Positions 53,250 to 62,184 of a stretch of 64,000 nucleotides of DNA are shown one piece after another. The notes beneath the pieces were generated by a model. It did no database searches and was not told the origin of the DNA. It saw only the letters and a program-made list of their open reading frames with translations. The position numbers and the translations under genes are program-made. The stretch spans positions 102,229 to 166,228 of the forward strand of contig NZ_JARXXP010000015.1 in the NCBI RefSeq assembly GCF_029893965.1, in the 5' to 3' direction. The stretch is from Paenibacillus sp. PastM-3. Its GTDB lineage: Bacteria > Bacillota > Bacilli > Paenibacillales > Paenibacillaceae. Each line of letters begins with the position of its first letter. Within the stretch, counting starts at the first letter, position 1.

Positions 53250-53305
53250 GCGCTTATGCCTCAAGGATTTCGCCATTGCAGCATGTCAGGTTTTTGAGTT
53301 CTCAA

Positions 53306-53445
53306 CCAATCTAGTTGGATTTTCGACACTTAAATCCGGTGGTTTCCGGGTTTTACAGCTATTAGTTGGAAAAACGTCATCTAAATCGGGCTATTTATCG
53401 CTCTGTAGGGTATTCCGGCTAAATGAAGTGTCTTTTTTCCAACTA
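53306..53445. repeat. Inverted-repeat element with TAGTTGGA ends
   Basis: Arms TAGTTGGAAAAA (53363-53374) and TTTTTCCAACTA (53434-53445) enclose partly pairing AAATCGGGC / CCGGCTAAAT blocks. A further half copy, TAGTTGGATTTTCGACACTTAAATCCGG, starts at 53312. No coding potential. It resembles a dispersed intergenic (MITE- or REP-like) family. Confidence 0.6.
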
Positions 53446-53470
53446 CTTTCTCGGAAGCGGGGTTCATCGG

Positions 53471-53545
53471 TATATTAGATAGCAAATTTCCACTTAGATA
53501 GTTTGGATCAGGAAATCTAAACACAACAGCGGCCGGAAGTCCAAA
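53471..53545. repeat. Dispersed intergenic repeat, copy 2
   Basis: Shares ACAACAGCGGCCGGAAGTCC and the next AAA (53523-53545) with the 1255-1277 copy. It has its own arms TTAGAT...AAATTTCC / GGAAATCTAA, different in sequence from copy 1 but pairing in the same place. Confidence 0.6.
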
Positions 53546-53659
53546 AAACCCGCAGCAGCGCCCGTCACCCAAACCAGTATACATCCCAGTACCTCCCTCA
53601 CCAAGTAGCCTCACTCACCTTGACCAGTTCACTTCCACCCCCAAGAAAAAATTCCCGGT
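53546..53659. other. Spacer before the pyr promoter
   Basis: C-rich, low-GT plus strand without ORF, hairpin or recognisable motif. Nothing further seen. Confidence 0.4.
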
Positions 53660-53688
53660 TTGACACCAAGACAAACTTCTGTCATAAT
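53660..53688 (+). promoter_or_regulatory. SigA promoter of the pyr operon
   Basis: TTGACA (53660-53665) and CATAAT (53683-53688) are spaced by exactly 17 bases. Confidence 0.85.
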
Positions 53689-53694
53689 TCCCTT

Positions 53695-53870
53695 AGTTGA
53701 ATATGCGCCTTTAATTCAGTCCCGTGAGGCTGGCAAGGTAACGTGAATCGAGGTTCGCGACAAATGGATGGGATCCGTATGAGTACGGATGGCCTCTTTA
53801 TGCGCGCGGACATCCATCTTTTTAATCTGCGGATTTCACTCCTTGCCTGTTTTGGGCAAGGAGTTTTTTG
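53695..53870 (+). promoter_or_regulatory. PyrR-dependent attenuator of the pyr operon
   Basis: The leader contains the PyrR-binding anti-antiterminator sequence CAGTCCCGTGAGGCTGGCAA (53717-53736). The terminator stem CTCCTTGCC (53839-53847) / GGGCAAGGAG (53854-53863) ends in TTTTTT. PyrR with UMP binds the anti-antiterminator loop and lets the terminator form. Confidence 0.92.
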
Positions 53871-53918
53871 ATTTCCGGGGGCTTGGACGGGCGTACAAGC
53901 GAAAGGATGACTGGATAA

Positions 53919-54497
53919 ATGGCTACCGAAAAAAATGTAATTATGGATGAAACGGCGATCCGCCGGGCGCTGTCGCGCATTGCACACGAGATTTTGGAGA
54001 AAAACAAAGGGATTGAGAATTGTCTGCTGGTTGGTATCCGCACCCGCGGAGTGTATCTGGCTCAGCGGATTGCAGAACGCATCAAAGAGATTGAGGGCGT
54101 GGAAATTGCCTGGGGCGAGCTCGACATCACCCATTACCGGGATGACCGCGAAGGCGGAGACAACCGGGAGGCAATGGACCAGGCAGCAGCCGAGAGCATG
54201 CTGAATCTGCCGGCAGGCAGCGGAGGCATCCGCGACAAAAAGGTGATTTTGTTCGACGATGTGCTGTACACCGGACGGACGATCCGCGCGGCGATGGATG
54301 CCCTGATGGACTGCGGACGGCCGCGGATGATCCAGCTGGCTGTACTGGCCGACCGCGGGCACCGCGAGCTGCCGATCCGGCCGGACTATATCGGTAAGAA
54401 CGTGCCTACCTCCAGGCATGAAGAGATCGAAGTGTCGCTTAAGGAATACGACGGCAAAGATGAGGTTTACATTATTTCCAACCGGGAGGAACGATAA
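53919..54497 (+). CDS. pyrR: PyrR attenuation regulator/uracil phosphoribosyltransferase
   Basis: 192 aa PRTase-fold RNA-binding protein. It starts MATEKNVIMDETAIRRALSRIAHEI. The PRPP loop is KVILFDDVLYTGRTIRAAMDAL (about 107-128), with RIAERIKEIEG and LAVLADRGHRELPIRPDYIGKN also conserved. It senses UMP/PRPP and acts on the leader just upstream. First gene of the operon; pyrB starts 3 bases after its stop. No uracil permease gene is present. Confidence 0.96.
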   Translation: MATEKNVIMDETAIRRALSRIAHEILEKNKGIENCLLVGIRTRGVYLAQRIAERIKEIEGVEIAWGELDITHYRDDREGGDNREAMDQAAAESMLNLPAGSGGIRDKKVILFDDVLYTGRTIRAAMDALMDCGRPRMIQLAVLADRGHRELPIRPDYIGKNVPTSRHEEIEVSLKEYDGKDEVYIISNREER

Positions 54498-54499
54498 CA

Positions 54500-55408
54500 A
54501 TGATGACAGCAACCAAGGTGAAGGAACGCAGTCTGCTGGGGATTAAAGAGCTGGACCGGACAGAGATTCTGCAGCTTTTGAACAGAACGGCTTACTGGGA
54601 CAACCAGAAGGAGAAGCTGACACCGGTGCTGAGATCGCAGTTTGTGGCTAACATGTTTTTTGAAAATAGTACGCGGACCCGCTTTTCCTTCGAAATGGCC
54701 GAGAAACGCCTTGGGGTGCAGGTGCTGAATTTTACGGCGGCAGCTTCCAGTGTAGAAAAAGGCGAGTCGATCTACGATACAGTGCGCACACTGGAATCGA
54801 TGGGGATCGACGCCGGAGTTGTGCGTTTGAAGCCTGCAGGCGTGCTGCAGCAGCTGGCGGAGAAGGTATCCATCCCGCTGATCAATGCCGGAGACGGAAA
54901 CAACGAGCATCCGACCCAGGCGCTGCTGGACATGTATACGATGACCAAAAATTTTGGCGAGCTGAAGGACCTCAAGGTTTCGATTATCGGGGACATTATG
55001 CATAGCCGGGTGGCCCGCTCGAACCTCTGGGGACTGACCAAGATGGGAGCAAGCGTGCAGTTCTGTGCACCGGACAGCATGAAGGCGCCTGAACTGGCCC
55101 AGTATGCCCCATACGTAAGTATGGAAGAAGCACTGAAGGCGGACGTGGTCATGATGCTGAGAGTGCAGCTGGAGCGTCACGCAACCGGCATTCTGCAGTC
55201 AGCTGATGAGTACCGCAAGCAGTACGGACTGACGGAAGAACGGGCGGCCAAGCTGGATAAGAACACGATCATCATGCATCCGGCGCCGGTCAACCGCAAT
55301 CTGGAGATTGATGATGCGGTGGTCGAGAGCGGCCAGTCGCGGATTTTCCCGCAGATGGCGAACGGTGTGCCGGTAAGAATGGCAGTTATGGAGCGTGCGC
55401 TTCAATAG
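54500..55408 (+). CDS. pyrB: Aspartate carbamoyltransferase, catalytic chain
   Basis: 302 aa, condenses carbamoyl phosphate with aspartate. Motifs: FFENSTRTRFSFEMAEKRLG (carbamoyl-P loop), GDGNNEHPTQALLDMYTM, SIIGDIMHSRVARSN and MHPAPVNRNLEI. ATG with GGGAGGA 10 bases upstream. No regulatory chain gene, as usual in Bacillota. Confidence 0.96.
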   Translation: MMTATKVKERSLLGIKELDRTEILQLLNRTAYWDNQKEKLTPVLRSQFVANMFFENSTRTRFSFEMAEKRLGVQVLNFTAAASSVEKGESIYDTVRTLESMGIDAGVVRLKPAGVLQQLAEKVSIPLINAGDGNNEHPTQALLDMYTMTKNFGELKDLKVSIIGDIMHSRVARSNLWGLTKMGASVQFCAPDSMKAPELAQYAPYVSMEEALKADVVMMLRVQLERHATGILQSADEYRKQYGLTEERAAKLDKNTIIMHPAPVNRNLEIDDAVVESGQSRIFPQMANGVPVRMAVMERALQ

Positions 55409-55430
55409 GGCGTCCGGGCTCTCAAAAAAC

Positions 55431-55483
55431 CTGACATAAATGTATTAATAAATATACACAAAGATGAATTTTTATTATATAAT
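55431..55483 (+). promoter_or_regulatory. Candidate internal promoter and ArgR-like boxes before pyrC
   Basis: The 125-base gap between pyrB and pyrC is AT-rich. TGTATTAATAAATATACA (55441-55458) is an 18-base palindrome, and TGAATTTTTATTATAT (55465-55480) has an ARG-box half-site plus a degenerate half. Possible promoter pairs are CTGACA (55431) with TATACA (55453), spacing 16, or a TATAAT at 55478. ARG boxes are 18-base palindromes of TGAAT-type halves. Confidence 0.4.
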
Positions 55484-55533
55484 ACAAACAGAGTCTGGAG
55501 CTGCGGCTTGCAGGCAAAAGGAGAATCATCATC

Positions 55534-56808
55534 GTGATCATTAGAAACGCCAGTGTATTGAACAAAGACGGCGAACTGGAAGTCAAGCATATCGTGGTTC
55601 AGGACGGGATCATTACAGCGGTTGAAAGTGAGCTTCCGGCAGAAGAATCCGGTGAGATTGTAGACGCGGAAGGCAAGCTGCTGGTACCGGGCCTGATTGA
55701 CATGCACGTGCATCTGCGCGAGCCTGGCTTTGAGCATAAAGAAACGATTGAAACCGGCGCACGGTCGGCAGCCAAGGGCGGATTCACCACCATCGCCTGC
55801 ATGCCGAACACCCGCCCGGTGACCGACACTCCTGAAATCGTAGAGCTGGTAAAGGAAAAAGCGCGTGAAGCCGGACTGGTTAAGGTGCTGCCTTATGCGG
55901 CAATCACCAAAAATGAGCTTGGCCGCGAGCTGACGGACTTTGCCGCCTTGAAGGAAGCCGGAGCGATCGGTTTTACGGACGACGGTGTAGGCGTACAGAC
56001 CGCCCAGATGATGAAGGATGCCATGAAGCTGGCTGCAAGCCTGGATATGCCGGTCATCGCCCACTGCGAGGATGATTCGCTGGTCGAAGGCTGTGCGGTT
56101 AACGAAGGTACTTTTGCAACCAAGCATGGATTGAAGGGCATTCCGAATGAGTCGGAAGCGATTCATGTCGGACGCGATATTCTGCTCGCTGAAGCGACAG
56201 GCGTACACTACCATGTCTGCCACGTCAGCACAGAGCAGTCGGTACGGCTGATCCGCCAGGCGAAGCAAATCGGCATTAAAGTAACCGCTGAGGTGTGCCC
56301 GCACCATCTGCTGCTCTCTGAAGAGGATATCCCGGGAATGGATGCCAACTGGAAAATGAACCCGCCGCTGCGCTCCCGCCGCGATGTGGAAGCCTGCATC
56401 GAGGGGCTGCTGGACGGCACGATCGACATCATCGTAACTGACCATGCGCCGCACAGTGAGGAAGAAAAAGCCAAGGGCATGCAGCTTGCACCGTTTGGCA
56501 TCGTCGGCTTCGAGACGGCCTTCCCGCTGCTGTATACCGCTTTTGTAGCGACAGGCAAATGGGACCTGTCCCTGCTGGTACAGCGGATGACCGCTGATCC
56601 GGCCCGCGTGTTCCGGCTGAACACAGGCAGCCTGGCTGTAGGGGCGCCGGCTGATCTGACACTGATTGACCTGAATGAAGAGCAGGTGGTTGACCCGGCC
56701 ACTTTTGCCACTAAGGGACGTAATACACCGTTCACCGGATGGAAGCTGAAAGGCTGGCCGGTAGCAACCTGGGTAGACGGCAAGGCTGTCTGGACACAAA
56801 ACAACTAA
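55534..56808 (+). CDS. pyrC: Dihydroorotase
   Basis: 424 aa type I amidohydrolase that closes carbamoyl-aspartate to dihydroorotate. Motifs: LLVPGLIDMHVHLREPGFEHKE (zinc His-x-His), AHCED, HVSTEQSVRLI, VCPHHLLLSEED and TDHAPHSEEEKAKG (metal Asp). GTG start with AAAAGGAGA 10 bases upstream. Confidence 0.95.
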   Translation: MIIRNASVLNKDGELEVKHIVVQDGIITAVESELPAEESGEIVDAEGKLLVPGLIDMHVHLREPGFEHKETIETGARSAAKGGFTTIACMPNTRPVTDTPEIVELVKEKAREAGLVKVLPYAAITKNELGRELTDFAALKEAGAIGFTDDGVGVQTAQMMKDAMKLAASLDMPVIAHCEDDSLVEGCAVNEGTFATKHGLKGIPNESEAIHVGRDILLAEATGVHYHVCHVSTEQSVRLIRQAKQIGIKVTAEVCPHHLLLSEEDIPGMDANWKMNPPLRSRRDVEACIEGLLDGTIDIIVTDHAPHSEEEKAKGMQLAPFGIVGFETAFPLLYTAFVATGKWDLSLLVQRMTADPARVFRLNTGSLAVGAPADLTLIDLNEEQVVDPATFATKGRNTPFTGWKLKGWPVATWVDGKAVWTQNN

Positions 56809-56875
56809 TGATCCTGACTGGGTCAGGATCCAACCAATAGAATCAGACTACAGAAACAAGAAGGAGTGGAAGGAA

Positions 56876-58057
56876 ATGCAGGCAAGATTGCTGCTTCAGG
56901 ACGGAACACTGTTTACAGGGACCGCATTTGGCGCTGAGGGCGAAAAGACAGGCGAGGTTGTTTTTAACACAGGGATTACAGGTTATCAGGAGGTGCTGTC
57001 GGACCCTTCCTACTGCGGACAGATCGTAACGATGACTTATCCGCTGATCGGGAACTACGGCATTACCCGTGATGATTTTGAATCTGTACGTCCTTTTGTA
57101 CACGGCTTTGTTGTACGCCGCCATGAAGAAGTGCCGAGCAACTGGCGCGCTGAATACAGTGTGGATGACCTGCTGAAGGAATACGGCATTCCCGGGATCA
57201 GCGAGATCGACACCCGGATGCTGACCCGCATTATCCGCCACTACGGAACGATGAAAGCCATCCTGACTACTTCTAACAAACGTGTGGAAGAGCTGATGGA
57301 AATGATGGGCGACACAACCATTGAAGAGCTGCGCAACCAGGTTGCCCGTACTTCTACCACTACAAGCTACAGCAGCCCTGGAACAAAGGAGCGGATCGTG
57401 CTGGTTGACTACGGCGCGAAGACCGGTATCCTGCGCGAGCTGAACAACCGCGGCTGTGACGTAGTGGTCGTACCCCATGATGTAACTGCGGACGAAATCC
57501 GCCGCCTGAACCCTGACGGAATCCAGCTGTCCAACGGCCCTGGGGACCCTAAGGATGTGCCTTATGCCGTGAACACCATTTCCGAGCTGCTTGGCGAATA
57601 CCCGATCTTCGGCATCTGCCTGGGTCACCAATTGTTCGCACTGGCTTGCGGCGCTGACACCGAGAAGCTGAAGTTTGGCCACCGCGGCGGTAACCACCCG
57701 GTTAAGGAGCTGGAAAGCGGACGCTGCTTCATCACCTCGCAGAACCACGGCTATACCGTTAATGAAGAATCTGTGCAGAGCACCGAGCTTGAAGTGACGC
57801 ACATCAACAATAATGACAAAACCATTGAAGGCCTGAAGCATACCCGTTACCCTGCCTTTTCGGTGCAATACCATCCGGAAGCAGCGCCGGGACCGCATGA
57901 CAGCAGCTATCTGTTCGACCGTTTCCTGCAGATGATTGCCGATCACAAAGCGAAGACGCCTGCCGGCTCACGCCAGGCACAGCTTGCTGCTAATGCCAGA
58001 ATCACGGCACCTAAACCAACAACACCGAAGCTTGAAGCCGTGAAAGGAGCTCTATAA
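56876..58057 (+). CDS. carA: Carbamoyl-phosphate synthase, small subunit
   Basis: 393 aa glutaminase subunit. It starts MQARLLLQDGTLFTGTAFGAEGE. The GATase I domain has LSNGPGDPKD, the nucleophile GICLGHQLF (Cys near residue 248) and QYHPEAAPGPHDSSYLF. It supplies ammonia to CarB. It is about 30 residues longer than B. subtilis PyrAA at the C-terminus (Ala/Lys/Pro-rich). ATG with AAGGAGTGG upstream. Confidence 0.95.
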   Translation: MQARLLLQDGTLFTGTAFGAEGEKTGEVVFNTGITGYQEVLSDPSYCGQIVTMTYPLIGNYGITRDDFESVRPFVHGFVVRRHEEVPSNWRAEYSVDDLLKEYGIPGISEIDTRMLTRIIRHYGTMKAILTTSNKRVEELMEMMGDTTIEELRNQVARTSTTTSYSSPGTKERIVLVDYGAKTGILRELNNRGCDVVVVPHDVTADEIRRLNPDGIQLSNGPGDPKDVPYAVNTISELLGEYPIFGICLGHQLFALACGADTEKLKFGHRGGNHPVKELESGRCFITSQNHGYTVNEESVQSTELEVTHINNNDKTIEGLKHTRYPAFSVQYHPEAAPGPHDSSYLFDRFLQMIADHKAKTPAGSRQAQLAANARITAPKPTTPKLEAVKGAL

Positions 58058-58059
58058 TC

Positions 58060-61000
58060 ATGCCTAAGAACGATAAACTTAAAAAAATCCTCGTAATCGG
58101 CTCCGGTCCGATCGTCATCGGCCAGGCCGCCGAGTTTGACTATGCAGGCACACAGGCCTGCCAGGCTCTCAAAGAAGAAGGCGTTGAGGTTGTACTGATC
58201 AACAGCAACCCGGCTACCATCATGACTGATACAAATATGGCTGATAAAGTCTATATCGAGCCAATCACCCTTGATTTTGTAACAGGCATCATCCGCCAGG
58301 AGCGTCCGGATGGACTGCTGCCGACGCTGGGCGGCCAGACCGGTCTGAATATGGCCGTTGAGCTGGCACGCGCCGGCGTACTGGAAGCGGAGAACGTGAA
58401 GCTGCTGGGAACTCAGCTGCATTCGATCGAGAAGGCGGAGGACCGTGACCTGTTCCGCGAACTGATGCGCGAGCTGGACCAGCCGGTTCCGGAAAGTATC
58501 ATTATTACAACTGTTGAAGAAGCGATGAGCTTCGCAGAAGAAATCGGCTTCCCGCTGATCGTACGTCCGGCTTATACCCTGGGCGGAACCGGCGGCGGAA
58601 TCTGTGACAACGCGGAAGAACTGCGTGAAACGGTAAAAGCGGGTATCCGCTACAGCCCCATCGGCCAGTGTCTGGTCGAGAAGAGCATCGCCGGCATGAA
58701 GGAAGTCGAATACGAGGTTATGCGCGACGCGAACGACAACTGTATCGTGGTCTGCAACATGGAGAACTTTGATCCTGTAGGTGTACATACTGGCGACAGT
58801 ATCGTTGTGGCACCGAGCCAGACGCTCTCCGACCGCGAATACCAGATGCTGCGGAGTGCTTCACTGAAGATCATCCGTGCGCTCAACATCGAAGGCGGCT
58901 GTAACGTACAGTTCGCGCTTGATCCGCAAAGCTATCAATATTATGTAATCGAGGTTAACCCTCGTGTAAGCCGCTCTTCGGCGCTTGCCTCCAAGGCAAC
59001 CGGCTACCCAATCGCCAAGATGGCAGCCAAAATCGCTCTCGGCTACACGCTCGACGAAATCGTTAACCCGGTTACCGGCCAGACGTATGCCTGCTTCGAA
59101 CCGACGCTGGACTATATCGTCAGCAAAATCCCGCGCTGGCCGTTCGACAAGTTCACCTCGGCGAACCGCAAGCTGGGCACACAGATGAAAGCGACCGGCG
59201 AAGTAATGGCGATCGGCCGTACCTTTGAAGAGTCGATCCACAAGGCCGTCCGTTCCCTGGAAATCGGAGTTCACCGCTTCCGTCTGCCAGGTGCCGAGCT
59301 GCTGGAAGACAGCGTCCTGCGTACCCGTCTGGCAAAAGCGGACGATGAGCGGCTGTTCCTGATCGCCGAAGCTTACCGCCGCGGCTATCAGCTGCAGGAG
59401 ATTCAGGATATTACGAATGTAGACTGGTGGTTCCTGTCCAAGATTGAAGGACTGGTGCAATTCGAGGATGTGCTGCGCAGTGAAGAAACGTTGAGCGCTG
59501 AAACGCTGTACCAGGCGAAGCGCAAAGGCTTCACTGACCGGGCCATCGCCGAGATCCGTGCCGAAGGACGTCCGGGCGGCGCACAGACGAAGGAAGCGGA
59601 TGTCCGCGCCCTGCGCCTGGCCCAAGGCCTGACTCCGGTCTTCAAGATGGTAGATACCTGCGCCGCTGAGTTCGAAGCATCGACGCCTTACTACTACTCG
59701 ACCTATGAAACAGAAAATGAAGTTACTCATTCTGATAAGCAAAAGGTTGTAGTGCTTGGCTCCGGTCCGATCCGTATCGGCCAGGGGATTGAATTCGACT
59801 ACTCCACTGTACACGCGGTGTGGGCGATCCAGAACGCCGGCTACGAGGCCGTTATTATCAACAACAACCCGGAGACGGTGTCTACGGATTTCAATACTTC
59901 GGACCGGTTGTATTTTGAGCCGCTGTTCTTTGAAGATGTAATGAATGTCATCGCCCAGGAAAATCCGATCGGGGTTATCGTGCAGTTCGGCGGCCAGACG
60001 GCCATCAACCTTGCTGCGCCGCTGGCCGCAGCCGGTGTGAACATCCTCGGAACCAGCCTGTCGAGCATCGACGAAGCTGAGGACCGCAAGCGGTTCGAAG
60101 CGCTGCTGGCCCGTCTGGACATCGCACAGCCGAAAGGCAAGACAGTAACCGATGCAAGCCAGGCTGTAGAAACAGCACAGTCCCTCGGCTATCCGGTGCT
60201 GGTGCGTCCTTCCTACGTGCTGGGCGGACGTGCGATGGAGATCGTGTATAACGATACTGAGCTGATGAACTACATGGTTGAAGCGGTTAAGATCAATCCG
60301 GAGCATCCGGTCCTGATCGACCGTTACATGCTCGGCAAAGAGGTTGAGGTTGACGCGATCTGCGACGGCGAAACCGTAGTCATTCCGGGTATCATGGAGC
60401 ATGTGGAGCGCGCAGGTGTCCACTCCGGCGACTCCATCGCCGTATATCCTCCGCAGTACCTGGATGAAGACCTGAAGCAGAAGATCACCGACATCACGAT
60501 CAAAATCGCCAAAGAGCTGAAAACGATCGGTCTGGTGAACATCCAGTTCGTTATCTACCAGAACGAAGTGTATGTCATCGAAGTGAATCCGCGCTCCTCG
60601 CGTACAGTTCCGTTCCTGAGCAAGGTAACCGGCATTCCAATGGCGAATCTGGCAACCAAAATCATCCTCGGCAGCAAGCTGAAGGCAGAGGGTTATACAG
60701 AAGGCCTCTGGCCGGAGAGCGACTACGTATCGGTTAAAGTGCCGGTGTTCTCTTTTGCCAAGCTGCGCAGAGTAGAGCCGACCCTGGGACCTGAAATGAA
60801 GTCGACCGGTGAGGTAATGGGCCGCGACAAGCTGTATGCCAAGGCGCTGTACAAAGGTCTGATCGGTGCAGGCATGAAAATCCCGGCAACCGGCGCGATC
60901 ATCGTTACAGTAGCGGATAAAGACAAAGCTGAAGCGGTTGAGCTGATGAAGGGCTTCCATGCTATGGGCTACAAAATCATCGCTACAGGCGGCACGGCGC

Positions 61001-61281
61001 AGGCGCTGGAGCAGTCCGGCCTGAACGTGATGAACGTCAACAAGCTGGATGAAGGCGAGCCTACGATCCTCGACCTGATCCGCAGCGGTCAAGCGAACTT
61101 CGTGTTCAACACCCTGACCAAGGGCAAAACACCTGAGCGTGACGGCTTCCGCATCCGCCGCGAAGCGGTTGAGAACGGCGTGGTATGTATGACCTCGCTC
61201 GATACCGTAGCGGCGCTGCTGAAAATGCTGCAGACGATCAACTTCTCGTCACAGTCGATGCCCTCTTTTGTCGGACAATAA
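58060..61281 (+). CDS. carB: Carbamoyl-phosphate synthase, large subunit
   Basis: 1073 aa, makes carbamoyl phosphate from bicarbonate, ammonia and two ATP. Two homologous ATP-grasp halves are visible (GSGPIVIGQAAEFDYAG near residue 15 and GSGPIRIGQGIEFDYS near 567), each with EVNPRxSRSSAL/TVPF-type metal motifs, plus a C-terminal MGS-like allosteric domain (about 940-1070, KIIATGGTAQALEQSG). Two bases after carA. Confidence 0.97.
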   Translation: MPKNDKLKKILVIGSGPIVIGQAAEFDYAGTQACQALKEEGVEVVLINSNPATIMTDTNMADKVYIEPITLDFVTGIIRQERPDGLLPTLGGQTGLNMAVELARAGVLEAENVKLLGTQLHSIEKAEDRDLFRELMRELDQPVPESIIITTVEEAMSFAEEIGFPLIVRPAYTLGGTGGGICDNAEELRETVKAGIRYSPIGQCLVEKSIAGMKEVEYEVMRDANDNCIVVCNMENFDPVGVHTGDSIVVAPSQTLSDREYQMLRSASLKIIRALNIEGGCNVQFALDPQSYQYYVIEVNPRVSRSSALASKATGYPIAKMAAKIALGYTLDEIVNPVTGQTYACFEPTLDYIVSKIPRWPFDKFTSANRKLGTQMKATGEVMAIGRTFEESIHKAVRSLEIGVHRFRLPGAELLEDSVLRTRLAKADDERLFLIAEAYRRGYQLQEIQDITNVDWWFLSKIEGLVQFEDVLRSEETLSAETLYQAKRKGFTDRAIAEIRAEGRPGGAQTKEADVRALRLAQGLTPVFKMVDTCAAEFEASTPYYYSTYETENEVTHSDKQKVVVLGSGPIRIGQGIEFDYSTVHAVWAIQNAGYEAVIINNNPETVSTDFNTSDRLYFEPLFFEDVMNVIAQENPIGVIVQFGGQTAINLAAPLAAAGVNILGTSLSSIDEAEDRKRFEALLARLDIAQPKGKTVTDASQAVETAQSLGYPVLVRPSYVLGGRAMEIVYNDTELMNYMVEAVKINPEHPVLIDRYMLGKEVEVDAICDGETVVIPGIMEHVERAGVHSGDSIAVYPPQYLDEDLKQKITDITIKIAKELKTIGLVNIQFVIYQNEVYVIEVNPRSSRTVPFLSKVTGIPMANLATKIILGSKLKAEGYTEGLWPESDYVSVKVPVFSFAKLRRVEPTLGPEMKSTGEVMGRDKLYAKALYKGLIGAGMKIPATGAIIVTVADKDKAEAVELMKGFHAMGYKIIATGGTAQALEQSGLNVMNVNKLDEGEPTILDLIRSGQANFVFNTLTKGKTPERDGFRIRREAVENGVVCMTSLDTVAALLKMLQTINFSSQSMPSFVGQ

Positions 61282-61401
61282 GATATGAATACCAGGAATC
61301 GCCTGCGGGCGGTTTCATACAGGGAACGGTTTGCGTTAGCGCAGACCGTTCAACTGTGCCCGGGCAAGCAGATGATGAATGAAGGAGCTGGAGAACGACC
61401 C

Positions 61402-62184
61402 ATGGAACAGCAAACCCCAGAGCAGACAGAGCATGAGACGATTGGTCAGATTACAAAACGGGATGAATTGGCCGGCAGGCTAATGATTCCGCTCGATTAT
61501 CCGGATGCGGACTCTGCGCGGGTCCTGATCGATAAGCTGGAAGGCATCCCGTGCTACCTGAAGGTCGGCATGCAGCTGTTCTATGCAGCAGGGCCGGATT
61601 TTATCAGAGAGCTTAAGGAACGGGGCTATTCCGTCTTTCTGGATGTGAAAATGCACGACATCCCGAATACCGTACGTGGCGGTGCCGAGAGTATCACCAG
61701 GCTCGGTGTGGACATGTTCAATGTCCATGCCTCCGGCGGGAAGACCATGATGGCCGCAGCGCTTGAGGGAGCCGCCAAGGCGGTCAGCCTGAATCCTTCG
61801 CTGCATATTCCGCTGATCATTGCGGTTACACAGCTTACAAGCACGAGCCAGGAAGTGATGAACGAAGAAATCGGGATTGCCGGGAACGTAGAAGATACCG
61901 TCGTACGTTATGCCAAGCTCGCCGCAGAAGCGGGGCTGCATGGCGTAGTTGCTTCCCCGCAGGAATCGGCAGCGATTGCTGCAGCCTGCGGTCCGGAATT
62001 TGTCACAGTAACGCCGGGTATCCGTCCGGCTGGCTCATCCCTGGACGACCAGTCCCGCGTAATGACGCCCGGACAAGCCATCCGCCAGGGCAGCCACTTC
62101 CTGGTTATAGGCCGGCCGATTACCGCAGCCGCCGATCCGCGCGCAGCCGCACTATCCATTATTGAGGAGATGATACAAGCATGA
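61402..62184 (+). CDS. pyrF: Orotidine-5'-phosphate decarboxylase
   Basis: 260 aa TIM-barrel decarboxylase making UMP from OMP. Motifs: LMIPLDYPDADSA, FLDVKMHDIPNTVRGGAE (the catalytic D-K-x-x-D, DVKMHD) and VTPGIRPAGSS. The ATG at 61402 has GGAG 9 bases upstream; the frame is open further up to 61285 but without family similarity. It is slightly long at the N-terminus (family about 240). pyrE starts in its last codon (ATGA). Confidence 0.93.
   Translation: MEQQTPEQTEHETIGQITKRDELAGRLMIPLDYPDADSARVLIDKLEGIPCYLKVGMQLFYAAGPDFIRELKERGYSVFLDVKMHDIPNTVRGGAESITRLGVDMFNVHASGGKTMMAAALEGAAKAVSLNPSLHIPLIIAVTQLTSTSQEVMNEEIGIAGNVEDTVVRYAKLAAEAGLHGVVASPQESAAIAAACGPEFVTVTPGIRPAGSSLDDQSRVMTPGQAIRQGSHFLVIGRPITAAADPRAAALSIIEEMIQA

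Noticed and set aside
55402..56799. 465-codon open frame antisense to pyrC
   Set aside because: Lies opposite an unambiguous dihydroorotase; no ribosome site.
58861..61092. 743-codon open frame antisense to carB
   Set aside because: Shadow of a highly biased gene; no start signal and no motif.
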